Shown in pieces: positions 9,217 to 18,049 of a stretch of DNA of 46,244 bases. Location of the stretch: NCBI GenBank assembly GCA_020627685.1, contig JAHDGK010000005.1, positions 43,675 through 89,918 of the forward strand, read 5' to 3'. The position numbers and the translations under genes were made by a program. The notes beneath the pieces were generated by a model that saw only the letters and a program-made list of their open reading frames with translations, did not search any database and was not told the DNA's origin. Origin of the DNA: Granulosicoccus sp. Its GTDB lineage: Bacteria; Pseudomonadota; Gammaproteobacteria; Granulosicoccales; Granulosicoccaceae. Every line of letters begins with the position of its first letter. Within the stretch, counting starts at the first letter, position 1.

Positions 9217-10176
9217 ATGACTAACACAACTCCATCAGATCAAGACGACCCAATGATGCGCCCGAGGTATGTTGGCGTTCCGACGTTTTTTCGGGCTCCG
9301 CTTAAAGAGAATCTGGAAGATGTTGATATCGGAATCATCGGGGTTCCATTTGACGGTGGCGTAACAAGCCGGCCCGGTGCACGGCACGGACCCAGAGAGG
9401 TCCGCAATTTATCAACCATGGTTCGTATGATTAATCAGGCCACGGGTGTAGCGCCGCATGAGCTGTGCAAAGTAGCTGATGTCGGTGATGCCTGGGTGCC
9501 GTCGCCGTTTGAACTCACCGGTAGCCATAAGAGTATTCAAGATTTCTTTGAGCGAGTTTGTGCCCGCAACATTATGCCGTTAGCAGTGGGGGGTGATCAT
9601 TCTATTAGCCTGCCGATTTTACGAGCAGTCGCGGCTGAGCAGCCCGTCGGCATGATTCATATCGATGCACACTGTGATACTGGTGATGACTACATGGGCT
9701 CACGCTTTCATCATGGCGCGCCGTTTAGTCGAGCAGTAGAAGAGGGGCTGCTAGATCCAAAGCGAACAGTTCAAATAGGTATTCGCGGATCAATAAACGA
9801 TCGTGACTTATGGAAATTCAGTCATGACAGTGGCATGCGAGTTATCTACATGGAAGAATTCTATCGGCTCGGTATCGATGCTGTTATTGCAGAAGCCCGG
9901 CGAGTAGTTGGCGATGGGCCAACTTATATCAGTTTTGATATCGACAGTTTAGATCCCGCTTTTGCACCGGGTACTGGTACGCCTGAAATTGGCGGGCTTA
10001 CCAGTCTAGAAGCGCAGATGCTAATCAGGGGTTGCCGGGGCTTGCACTGTGTAGGTGCGGACTTAGTCGAAGTATCCCCCGCGTTTGATGCTGCTGGAAA
10101 TACATCGTTAGCAGGTGCAAATCTTTTGTTTGAACTGCTTTGTGTATTAAGTGAGGCAAAGCACGCACAACTGTAA
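9217..10176 (+). CDS. Ureohydrolase (agmatinase / guanidinobutyrase family)
   Basis: 319 residues. It has all binuclear-manganese motifs of the arginase superfamily: GGDHS (His128), DAHCD (Asp150, His152, Asp154) and SFDIDSLDPAFAPGTGTPE (Asp241, Asp243). It hydrolyses a guanidino compound to urea plus an amine. The intact APGTGTPEIGG loop is typical of agmatinases and guanidinobutyrases. The ribosome site is weak (AAAAAAT before ATG); an alternative start is the Met pair about 13 residues later. It follows a thiolase and precedes a quaternary-amine importer. With an aminotransferase divergent to it, 4-guanidinobutyrate or agmatine degradation is a reasonable guess. Confidence 0.93.
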   Translation: MTNTTPSDQDDPMMRPRYVGVPTFFRAPLKENLEDVDIGIIGVPFDGGVTSRPGARHGPREVRNLSTMVRMINQATGVAPHELCKVADVGDAWVPSPFELTGSHKSIQDFFERVCARNIMPLAVGGDHSISLPILRAVAAEQPVGMIHIDAHCDTGDDYMGSRFHHGAPFSRAVEEGLLDPKRTVQIGIRGSINDRDLWKFSHDSGMRVIYMEEFYRLGIDAVIAEARRVVGDGPTYISFDIDSLDPAFAPGTGTPEIGGLTSLEAQMLIRGCRGLHCVGADLVEVSPAFDAAGNTSLAGANLLFELLCVLSEAKHAQL

Positions 10177-10349
10177 AAGGCATCGTTATGGAGCGATATG
10201 CTCCGTGAAAGTTCATAGTGTTTGCATTCGTTGTCAAACTTCTGTCTTTACTTGCTGAGTTGTCACTTTATTTTGCATCTGCGTCGTTGGAAATCTCAAA
10301 ATCGCACTTGAGGCTGGATGTTTGGCCGGTGAGACAGTAGGATCGTGGG
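10177..10349. other. Leader region before the quaternary-amine importer
   Basis: Most of the 244-nt gap between ureohydrolase and binding-protein genes. It has a 5-bp hairpin GGAGC / GCTCC just after the ureohydrolase stop (about 10190-10205) and no recognisable riboswitch. I looked for glycine and guanidine riboswitch cores and did not find convincing ones. Confidence 0.35.
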
Positions 10350-10389
10350 GAGGTTAGAAAGTCTGAGCTCGAATCAGAGCCTCTTTTTT
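10350..10389 (+). terminator. Terminator-like element before the quaternary-amine importer
   Basis: Imperfect stem: GAGG (10350-10353) pairs with CCTC (10380-10383), and inner TCTGA (10362-10366) with TCAGA (10374-10378), followed by six T (10384-10389). The stem is broken by an 8-nt bulge, so stability is doubtful. It ends 31 nt before the binding-protein start. It could end the ureohydrolase transcript or act as a leader attenuator. Confidence 0.35.
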
Positions 10390-10420
10390 ACACTTTAAAG
10401 TCGTACTACTGGAGAATAAA

Positions 10421-11377
10421 ATGCGTTCGAAAAAACTACTAGCGATAAGCTGCGCTACTGCCATGTCGGCATACGGTGCGGTCGCTCAAGCTGCCGATGT
10501 TGTCATCGGTGTGCCTAACTGGCCTTCTGTTTTGGTAACAGCCCACGTGCTTAAAGTTGCCATGGAAAACAACCTGGGTTTAGAAGTTGAACTACAGAAC
10601 GGCACAAACCCCGTTGTATTTGAAGCGATGGATTCAGGTTCTATGCATGTGCATCCTGAAGTCTGGTTGCCTAACCAAACTAACCTTAACAACACCTACG
10701 TAGTCGAAAAGCAAACTGTACGCATGAACCCTAACGGCGTTGCAGGCGATCAGGCTATGTGTGTTACTGCAGGTACAGCTGAAAGAACCGGTATTGAAAA
10801 CCTCAGCGATCTAACCGATCCTGAAATGGCTAAGAACTTCGATACTGATGGCGACGGTATGGGTGAAATCTGGATTGGTGCAGCAGGCTGGGCATCAACA
10901 AATGTTGAAAAAATTCGCGCTAAGTCATATGGCTACGATGCCACTATGACATTGAAAGAAATGGATGAGACTCTGGCACTTGCAGAAGTTGATGCAGCTG
11001 TTGCTAAAGACGAGAACATCGCTTTCTTCTGCTACACACCTCATCACATGTTTGCACTGCATGAGCTGGTAATTCTTAAAGAGCCTGCGCATGACGCAGC
11101 AGCTTGGAATGTTATCCAGCCTACAGACGATCCGGAGTGGCTGAGTAAGTCAGAAGCCGGTGTTGCATGGAGCACTGCGTACTTGCACATTCACTATGCT
11201 GCATCACTTGAAACTGATCAGCCAGAAGCCGCTGCGATGCTCTCTAAAGTGTCTCTAGACACTGATGTTGTATCTGCAATGACTTATGCATTGGTTGTCG
11301 ACAAGCAAGATCCAGCTGAGTTTGCTGCTAAGTGGGTTGAAGACAACGCTGAAACTGTTGATAGCTGGTTACAGTAA
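10421..11377 (+). CDS. Quaternary-amine ABC transporter binding protein (OpuAC/ProX family, variant pocket)
   Basis: 318 residues with a signal peptide cleaved after AQA (about residue 24). The start is supported by GGAG 10 nt before the ATG. OpuAC-type hallmarks are visible: VVIGVPNWPS at the mature start, PEVWLPNQTN, a GAAGWAST segment and a CYTPHHMFALHEL segment. In classical glycine-betaine binders the last motif is, as I recall, W-x-PHW with Trp residues forming the cation cage; here Tyr and His replace those Trp. The ligand may therefore be a different methylated amine (for example a phosphonate analogue of choline) rather than glycine betaine. First gene of a three-gene importer, with a hairpin after its stop codon. 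Confidence 0.92.
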   Translation: MRSKKLLAISCATAMSAYGAVAQAADVVIGVPNWPSVLVTAHVLKVAMENNLGLEVELQNGTNPVVFEAMDSGSMHVHPEVWLPNQTNLNNTYVVEKQTVRMNPNGVAGDQAMCVTAGTAERTGIENLSDLTDPEMAKNFDTDGDGMGEIWIGAAGWASTNVEKIRAKSYGYDATMTLKEMDETLALAEVDAAVAKDENIAFFCYTPHHMFALHELVILKEPAHDAAAWNVIQPTDDPEWLSKSEAGVAWSTAYLHIHYAASLETDQPEAAAMLSKVSLDTDVVSAMTYALVVDKQDPAEFAAKWVEDNAETVDSWLQ

Positions 11378-11405
11378 AACCCTCTGTTAGATTAAGTCCG
11401 TTGCG

Positions 11406-11429
11406 CGCAGCCTCCATTTAGAGGCTGCG
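11406..11429 (+). other. Intercistronic hairpin after the binding-protein gene
   Basis: Perfect 9-bp stem CGCAGCCTC / GAGGCTGCG (11406-11414 with 11421-11429) with a 6-nt loop, 29 nt after the stop codon and 47 nt before the ATPase start. There is no T-tract. Such elements commonly allow more binding protein than ATPase to be made, by partial termination or by protecting the 3' end of the upstream message. Confidence 0.55.
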
Positions 11430-11476
11430 TCGCTGAAACTCTTAACACTACGCCAGCTTAAGGAAGTGCATCTCCT

Positions 11477-12526
11477 ATGACTGATAACGTTATCGTATTG
11501 GAAAACGTTTGGAAAATATTTGGGGAGCGTGCCGATGAAGCGCTTCATGCAATCAAAACACGAGGGTTGGGTAAGCCTGAAGTGTTAGAAGAGTTTGCCT
11601 GCGTTGTCGGAATAGCCGATTGCTCATTTGAAGTAAAACGTGGTGAGATTTTTTGTGTAATGGGGCTGTCTGGATCCGGTAAGTCTACGATGGTCCGACA
11701 CCTTAATCGCCTGATAGAACCCACAGCAGGCTCTATCCATATGCTCGGAAAAGATGTACTTGCTATGGGCGCTTCCGAGTTACGCGAGTTGCGTGCACGT
11801 CATATTGGAATGGTTTTCCAACACATGGCCTTGTTACCGCACCGCACCGTTCGTGACAACGTCGGTTTTCCGCTTCAGGTTCGAGGCGAACCGAAATCGC
11901 GTCGTTGGGAAGTGTCTCAACAGTGTCTCAACCGGGTGAACCTGGACGGCTATGAAGATCGATTCCCCAGTGAACTCTCCGGGGGGATGCAACAACGAGT
12001 AGGGCTTGCACGTGCGTTAGCCTCTGACCCGGAAGTCCTCTTGATGGACGAACCTTTTTCCGCACTTGATCCGCTGATTCGTCGTCAGTTGCAAGATCAG
12101 TTCATGGCACTTTCAGCCGAGATGAATAAGACCACCGTGTTTATTACTCATGATTTAGACGAAGCGATTCGCATTGGAGATCGCATCGCCATCATGAAGG
12201 ACGGTCGCATTGTACAGATAGGTACACCAGAAGAAATCGTGACTCAGCCGGCGGATCAATATGTTGCCGATTTTGTTGAAGGCATTTCAAAACTCAAATT
12301 GGTGTTTGCGCATTCGATTATGGAACCCATCGCCGATTTTAAACCGCGTAGTACTGATGATTTATCGATAAGTCCGCGAGCACACCATGGCACTGATTTA
12401 GATACTCTCATCGATGTATCTACAACATCCGAACAGCCCATCGTTATCACCGATGATGACAACCAGGATATTGGAGTTGTCACCCGAGCAACGTTGTTAA
12501 AAGGCATTAAGGGAGGCAAAGCATGA
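11477..12526 (+). CDS. Quaternary-amine ABC transporter ATPase (ProV/OpuAA type)
   Basis: 349 residues. The N-terminal helix-rich extension ([13 protein letters not shown]) before the ABC domain is typical of ProV. Walker [10 protein letters not shown] is at about residues 62-70, with Q-loop [12 protein letters not shown], signature [15 protein letters not shown], Walker [13 protein letters not shown] and switch His in [10 protein letters not shown]. After the ABC domain only about 80 residues remain. These contain one CBS-like half ([25 protein letters not shown]), whereas ProV/OpuAA carry a full CBS pair that senses ionic strength. Osmotic gating may therefore be reduced. The stop codon overlaps the permease start by four bases (ATGA), indicating translational coupling. 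Confidence 0.94.
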   Translation: MTDNVIVLENVWKIFGERADEALHAIKTRGLGKPEVLEEFACVVGIADCSFEVKRGEIFCVMGLSGSGKSTMVRHLNRLIEPTAGSIHMLGKDVLAMGASELRELRARHIGMVFQHMALLPHRTVRDNVGFPLQVRGEPKSRRWEVSQQCLNRVNLDGYEDRFPSELSGGMQQRVGLARALASDPEVLLMDEPFSALDPLIRRQLQDQFMALSAEMNKTTVFITHDLDEAIRIGDRIAIMKDGRIVQIGTPEEIVTQPADQYVADFVEGISKLKLVFAHSIMEPIADFKPRSTDDLSISPRAHHGTDLDTLIDVSTTSEQPIVITDDDNQDIGVVTRATLLKGIKGGKA

Positions 12527-14100
12527 GTACCGATACAGGTTTAGAACTAGGACCGCGTTCTCTAGATGCCTCAATTGGCGAATTCACAAAAGAGAACACG
12601 CCTTACTACACAGCGGCATTTACTAAAATTCAGGATGCAACAAGCTTTGCATTCACATGGAACATGGCTGCTGCAGCGTTGGGTCCGATATGGGCTGCCT
12701 TCCGAGGTGTTTGGGGATTTTTCTGGACGTTCCTTGTATTAGAATTATTTGCCTTCGTTCAAATAGGCCGGGGTTTGTGGGGTGAATTAGGTGCTGATCA
12801 AATCGCGCGCTTTGAAAAACTCTCCGAGAATATTGCCAAACGCGAAGCTCAGGCAAAAGAGCTACTGGCAGCAGGTGATGCAGCCGGAGCTGCGGCTAAA
12901 CAAAAAATAGCAGACAACTTGTCGCGTGTTGCTCAATCCGCACAAGAGCAGGCGCAAGCGGCAGGGGCAGAAGCGACCTCTATTTTCTTAACCGGTGTAG
13001 CTCTGCTCGTAGCGGTGAAACTACTGGAAGGGCTATACGCCAACATAGCTTATGAAAAACAGTATCTGACGTGGCGAGCAAAGCCTGCCAGTGTTTCCTC
13101 GGGGACAAGCAGGGCTGGTCTTTGGTTTGGTGGTCTGATGTTGGTGGCCATTTGGCCGTTAACGCTTTTTAGATTCACTGTCTCCGACCCTGATGGAAAA
13201 CTTGCATCATTAACCAATGGTTTTCTTGGCGACAAGATTCCATTAACCGAATTTCCCATAGGCCGCGAATACCTAGCCAAGTTTGCAAAGAGTGGAGATG
13301 CGGGCTTCGATTGGCTGGCGTTGCACTTCAGTGATGTGTTCGATGGCATAACCGCAGGTATACGGTCGGTGCTGGATGGTTTAGAAATCGTACTTATTGA
13401 TACTCCATGGCCGGTTGTCATGATCGTCATCGTCGTCATGGCTTTTCGTCTTGCCGGTCCCAGGGTTGCGATATTTACAGCTGCATCACTGCTTTATTTG
13501 GCATTCATGGGATTGTGGGAGATGTCCATGATCACAGTAGCTCTTATTGGTGCGGGTGCATTCCTATGTATTATCATCGGTATACCCTTGGGGATTTGGT
13601 TTGGTAAATCGCGAAGGGCTTACGCCATCGCCGAACCCGTCCTTGATTTTATGCAGACGATGCCTGCGTTTGTCTATCTCATACCCATCATCGCTTTTTT
13701 CGGTACCGGTAAGCCACCGGGTGTTCTTGCTACCTTGATCTTCGCAATGCCCCCCGTCATACGACTGACCGCGCTGGGGATGAAAGGTGTACCGGAGTCC
13801 ACCAAAGAGGCCGCGGTTGCGTTTGGTTGTTCTAAATGGCAATTGCTGAGAAATGTTGAACTACCGTTGGCACTCCCGTCAATTATGACGGGCGTCAACC
13901 AGACCATCCTTATGTCCTTAAGCATGGTGGTTATAGCCTCTCTAATCGGTGCAGAAGGTTTAGGTGCACTGATACTTGAAGCGTTGCAATACGCGGCCAA
14001 AGGACAAGGCCTACTGGGCGGGCTAGCCATACTGTTATGCGCCATGGTTATAGACCGAATAGCGCAAGGTATGTATCGCCGTAAAGTAGAAGGGCAGTAA
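12523..14100 (+). CDS. Quaternary-amine ABC permease with N-terminal DUF2628-like membrane domain
   Basis: 525 residues, far longer than a typical ProW (about 280-350). The C-terminal half is a standard BPD_transp_1 permease: LIGAGAFLCIIIGIPLGIW, FMQTMPAFVYLIPIIAFFGTG, and the EAA loop STKEAAVAFGCSKWQLLRNVELPLALPSI split across about residues 425-453. The N-terminal half has two or more hydrophobic segments beginning FTWNMAAAALGPIWAAFRGVW, which resembles the DUF2628 small membrane domain. Next comes an Ala/Gln/Glu-rich, probably coiled-coil stretch (about residues 85-150), another helix, and a long linker. It pairs with the ATPase and binding protein upstream. The fused domain may be a sensor or assembly module; that is inference. 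Confidence 0.9.
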   Translation: MSTDTGLELGPRSLDASIGEFTKENTPYYTAAFTKIQDATSFAFTWNMAAAALGPIWAAFRGVWGFFWTFLVLELFAFVQIGRGLWGELGADQIARFEKLSENIAKREAQAKELLAAGDAAGAAAKQKIADNLSRVAQSAQEQAQAAGAEATSIFLTGVALLVAVKLLEGLYANIAYEKQYLTWRAKPASVSSGTSRAGLWFGGLMLVAIWPLTLFRFTVSDPDGKLASLTNGFLGDKIPLTEFPIGREYLAKFAKSGDAGFDWLALHFSDVFDGITAGIRSVLDGLEIVLIDTPWPVVMIVIVVMAFRLAGPRVAIFTAASLLYLAFMGLWEMSMITVALIGAGAFLCIIIGIPLGIWFGKSRRAYAIAEPVLDFMQTMPAFVYLIPIIAFFGTGKPPGVLATLIFAMPPVIRLTALGMKGVPESTKEAAVAFGCSKWQLLRNVELPLALPSIMTGVNQTILMSLSMVVIASLIGAEGLGALILEALQYAAKGQGLLGGLAILLCAMVIDRIAQGMYRRKVEGQ

Positions 14101-14107
14101 TTCTCTT

Positions 14108-14140
14108 AAGCCCGCAGAGTGTTCATCACTTTGCGGGCTT
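14108..14140. terminator. Bidirectional intrinsic terminator
   Basis: 14-bp stem with one G-T pair (14108-14121 with 14127-14140), a 5-nt loop TTCAT and arms beginning AAGCCCGCA / TGCGGGCTT. It sits 8 nt after the permease stop, between convergent genes. The short A and T runs flanking the stem fit use on either strand. Confidence 0.75.
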
Positions 14141-14171
14141 TCGGGTTGCAAACCAGCGGTGCTAGCGACGC

Positions 14172-15155
14172 CTACGCCTTATTGGCAACATTCTCTGCCA
14201 TCATTGAAATCATCTCGAACATCACCGCCGCGGCCGTTAATGCGGTTATCTGATTGGGGCTGTCTTTTGTCGGCATCATGCAAACGACATCGCCGCCAAC
14301 AATATTCATACCTCTAACGGCATGCAGTAGTTCGATAGCTTGATCAATGTCAAAGCCTTTTGCACCTGCCTCTAAATTGGATACACCGGGGGCTATGGTT
14401 GGGTCGAGGCAGTCCAGATCAAAAGTAATGTAAACAGGCCTGCCGGCCAACACATCTTTGATTTGATTGATGACATCGAGCGCACCGCGTTTGCGATATT
14501 CCTTCATAGTAACGACGTTGTAGCCGTACTCATAGGAGGGCTCTAACCAGTCAAGGGTACGTGCGTGACCACGAAGTCCAATTTGCATTGAGTGTTTCGG
14601 GTCAACTAGTCCTGCGTCTGCCAGGTAGGCTCCCCAGTGAGCAGCGGATTTTTTTGCCCCTAAAAAGTGGTCAACTTTAGTGAATACATCGGTATGCGCA
14701 TCTAGATGCAAAAAGCAGACTGGCTCTCCACCGCTGATGTTGCCGTTTCCTAACGCTTGCACGATGCCACCGGTTATTGAGTGATCTCCGCCAATGGAAA
14801 CGGGGCGGGCGCCTTGACGGTCTATTGCTGTGTAGAAGTCGGTAATTTGTTGGATGCAGTCTTCGTTGTCATTGGCGCGTGGAAAAGGCACGTCACCAAC
14901 GTCTACGATTTTTGCCGCATTCCACGGGTCCAGTTCGAAGTCTTGGTGCATCCGTCTTTGAACGCTGGATACGTTTCGTAACGCTCTTGGTCCCAGGTGT
15001 TGGTCGCGCTCTGTGGTGCCATTGCCAGCGGAGTGAGGTACACCGACTAACGAAATGTCGGCACCCTCGGCAGACTCGTTAGGACATCTAAACATGGTCG
15101 GGATACCCCACCAGTAAAGATTTTCCATCATTGAATTTAGATGAGGATCAGACAT
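14172..15155 (-). CDS. Second ureohydrolase-family enzyme, divergent loop
   Basis: 327 residues. Metal ligands of the arginase superfamily are present: GGDHS (His125), DAHTD (Asp152, His154, Asp156) and FDLDCLDP (Asp246, Asp248). The substrate loop after the last motif reads APGVSNLEAGAKG instead of APGTGTPEIGG as in the other copy at 9217-10176, so the guanidino substrate should differ. Its N-terminus YWWGIPTMFRCPNES aligns with that of the other copy. It lies 160 nt downstream of the phosphatase-superfamily gene on the same strand and could belong to that operon or have its own promoter. Substrates to consider: agmatine-like, guanidinoacid or free guanidine. Confidence 0.9.
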   Translation of the reverse strand: MSDPHLNSMMENLYWWGIPTMFRCPNESAEGADISLVGVPHSAGNGTTERDQHLGPRALRNVSSVQRRMHQDFELDPWNAAKIVDVGDVPFPRANDNEDCIQQITDFYTAIDRQGARPVSIGGDHSITGGIVQALGNGNISGGEPVCFLHLDAHTDVFTKVDHFLGAKKSAAHWGAYLADAGLVDPKHSMQIGLRGHARTLDWLEPSYEYGYNVVTMKEYRKRGALDVINQIKDVLAGRPVYITFDLDCLDPTIAPGVSNLEAGAKGFDIDQAIELLHAVRGMNIVGGDVVCMMPTKDSPNQITALTAAAVMFEMISMMAENVANKA

Positions 15156-15225
15156 AGATATTCCTTAAAATAATGGTGTGTGCTTGGGCTGTGTGTGCTT
15201 CAATTTTTAGCTGCTTCGGCTTGGT

Positions 15226-15240
15226 TGATACGGTATATCA
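15226..15240. promoter_or_regulatory. Inverted repeat upstream of second ureohydrolase
   Basis: TGATA (15226-15230), 5-nt spacer, TATCA (15236-15240), about 70 nt upstream of the ureohydrolase start, in the 160-nt gap between it and the phosphatase-superfamily gene. It is the size of a GntR-type operator. No regulator gene lies beside it, so this is only a candidate. Confidence 0.25.
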
Positions 15241-15315
15241 CGTGTTTACACAACTCATGGTCTTGCGCAATTCGCGGATGTTCGAATACTTCTGGTATTG
15301 CTCTTATAGCTAGCG

Positions 15316-16146
15316 CTAAGAAAATATTCCGGGTAACGGGAACACTGAGGGGTCCATCCCTGTAGCCTGAAGAATAGAGGGTGCCGCCCGGCATTGGTCT
15401 AAGACCTCATCAGCGGCAGGCAGATTCTTTTGCTGGCCAAAATAATAAAAAGCAACGTCGCGGGTTAAGTCTTCATTGCCTCCGTGGTGGCCATCGGTGT
15501 TCATGCCATGATCTGACGTAACGAATACTTGGTATCCCTGCTGCAACCACTTGGGCATGATGCGAGCTAGCGCGTTATCGGTATGCCAGGCTTGTTTTCG
15601 ATACTCCGCAGAGTCTGAGGTATATAAGTGTCCTAGTGTATCTCCGGCGCACATGTGTATCAGCATATAGTCCGGGCTAAATTTTCTGACAAGGTTATTG
15701 GCCTGCGCACATAAGTCTATATCTGCTGGCTGTACAGGGTTGGCACGTGAATACGCTTCCATAGAATAGTAACGACCATGTTGAATAGCCATGCTCTCGT
15801 CATCGATTTCTATGTCCTCCAGCATGTTGTAAGTGCGGCCGCAATAGAGTTCAAAGAAGAAACTATGAGCGACAGCTGCAGTTACACGACCCTGCTCGTG
15901 AAGTAGCTGGAAAATATTAGGCACTGACGACGCTCTCATCGCTTCGTTCGATAGTATGCCGTGCTCTAGCGGGGTGAGTCCGGTATGCAGTGTTTCGTAC
16001 AATGGTCCGGACAAGCTGGGTAAGCAGGCTTGCATCTTCCAACGATGCGCCATACCCGCTTCAACACTGGCTTCCAAATAGCCGCACTGAGACAACATGG
16101 TGTCGTAGCCCACACCGTCGACGATAATCAGAATAGCTTTTTGCAT
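15316..16146 (-). CDS. Small alkaline-phosphatase-superfamily hydrolase, third gene of the tmp operon
   Basis: 276 residues, short for the superfamily (phosphonoacetate hydrolase and NPP enzymes exceed 380). Metal-site motifs of the fold are visible: VDGVGYDT near the N-terminus (Asp10), a candidate nucleophile Ser in CLPSLSGPLYETL, then TGLTPLEHGI, AGDTLGH (Asp and His), TSDHGM (Asp and His) and the final HHGG His. There is no signal peptide, so it is cytoplasmic. It starts 4 nt after the TmpB-like gene stops, so the two are almost surely co-translated. It probably cleaves a phosphate or phosphonate ester, for example releasing 2-trimethylaminoethylphosphonate from a conjugate; the substrate is inferred from context only. 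Confidence 0.85.
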   Translation of the reverse strand: MQKAILIIVDGVGYDTMLSQCGYLEASVEAGMAHRWKMQACLPSLSGPLYETLHTGLTPLEHGILSNEAMRASSVPNIFQLLHEQGRVTAAVAHSFFFELYCGRTYNMLEDIEIDDESMAIQHGRYYSMEAYSRANPVQPADIDLCAQANNLVRKFSPDYMLIHMCAGDTLGHLYTSDSAEYRKQAWHTDNALARIMPKWLQQGYQVFVTSDHGMNTDGHHGGNEDLTRDVAFYYFGQQKNLPAADEVLDQCRAAPSILQATGMDPSVFPLPGIFS

Positions 16147-16150
16147 GGTT

Positions 16151-16738
16151 TTATTGACCCGCCGAATGTGTATCCACGATCGATTGAATCATGGGAATGT
16201 AATAAGTAAAGGGTGCTGTTTCTAACCCTGCTATTTTTCCGCGGTCATCAAATTTTCTGACTTTAATGATGGCGTCCAGGTTCGGATTCTGTTCGAAAGC
16301 TGCAACCTCCGTGGTATTCATGGGGCCACCTTGAAGGTTCAATGAATGAACTGAAGCTTCACTGAGTTGGTCGTAATATTCAGGGCTGGTGGCACAAAGA
16401 TATCGCTTTGCCGCTACATGATATCTAACGCAGTCGCTTATCAGAGATGGGAAGAATGCTTCCAGGACTTCTGCACCTGCGTTTTCATGCCAGCGATCCT
16501 CCGTGTCGTCCATCGAGAACATGCCAAACTCGCTAGTAAAATGGCCGATGTCGTGCAGAAGGGTAGCAACAATAATTTCATCGCTTTCGCCCTGATTAGC
16601 AGCGAAATGTGCTCCTTGCAACATGTGCTCTGCCATGGTCACAGGTTCGCCTAAGTATTCCTCGTGCCCGCGCCGATGGAATATATCGGCGATAAATTCA
16701 ACGATATTATTTGAGCTTAGTTCAGCGTGTTTGTTCAT
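16151..16738 (-). CDS. tmpB: HD-domain mixed-valent diiron oxygenase, TmpB/PhnZ family
   Basis: 195 residues, close to PhnZ. The HD metal ligands are His38, His62-Asp63, His84, His107 and Asp164 or Asp165, with His66 in LLHDIGH. The Y-x-x-E pair (Tyr28, Glu31 in EEYLGEPVTMAEHMLQ) corresponds to the substrate-gating Tyr/Glu known from PhnZ. The PhnZ/TmpB oxygenases cleave the C-P bond of an alpha-hydroxyphosphonate with O2. Because the neighbour is a gamma-butyrobetaine-hydroxylase-like TmpA rather than PhnY, the likely reaction is (R)-1-hydroxy-2-(trimethylamino)ethylphosphonate to glycine betaine plus phosphate. It is spaced 5 nt from the tmpA-like gene and 4 nt from the phosphatase-superfamily gene. 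Often misannotated as a generic HD phosphohydrolase. Confidence 0.85.
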   Translation of the reverse strand: MNKHAELSSNNIVEFIADIFHRRGHEEYLGEPVTMAEHMLQGAHFAANQGESDEIIVATLLHDIGHFTSEFGMFSMDDTEDRWHENAGAEVLEAFFPSLISDCVRYHVAAKRYLCATSPEYYDQLSEASVHSLNLQGGPMNTTEVAAFEQNPNLDAIIKVRKFDDRGKIAGLETAPFTYYIPMIQSIVDTHSAGQ

Positions 16739-16743
16739 AGTCG

Positions 16744-18006
<1,263 letters not shown>

Positions 18007-18049
18007 TCAAAATTAGGGTATAAATGTTGGACAATTATTGAGGGAAATC

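Noticed and set aside
10177-10420. Possible guanidine or glycine riboswitch before the binding-protein gene
   Set aside because: I found no conserved core motifs of those classes; the hairpins present are simple. A covariance-model search would settle it.
13050-14045. Several long open frames on the minus strand opposite the permease gene
   Set aside because: They mirror the permease codons, have low-complexity composition and no recognisable domain.
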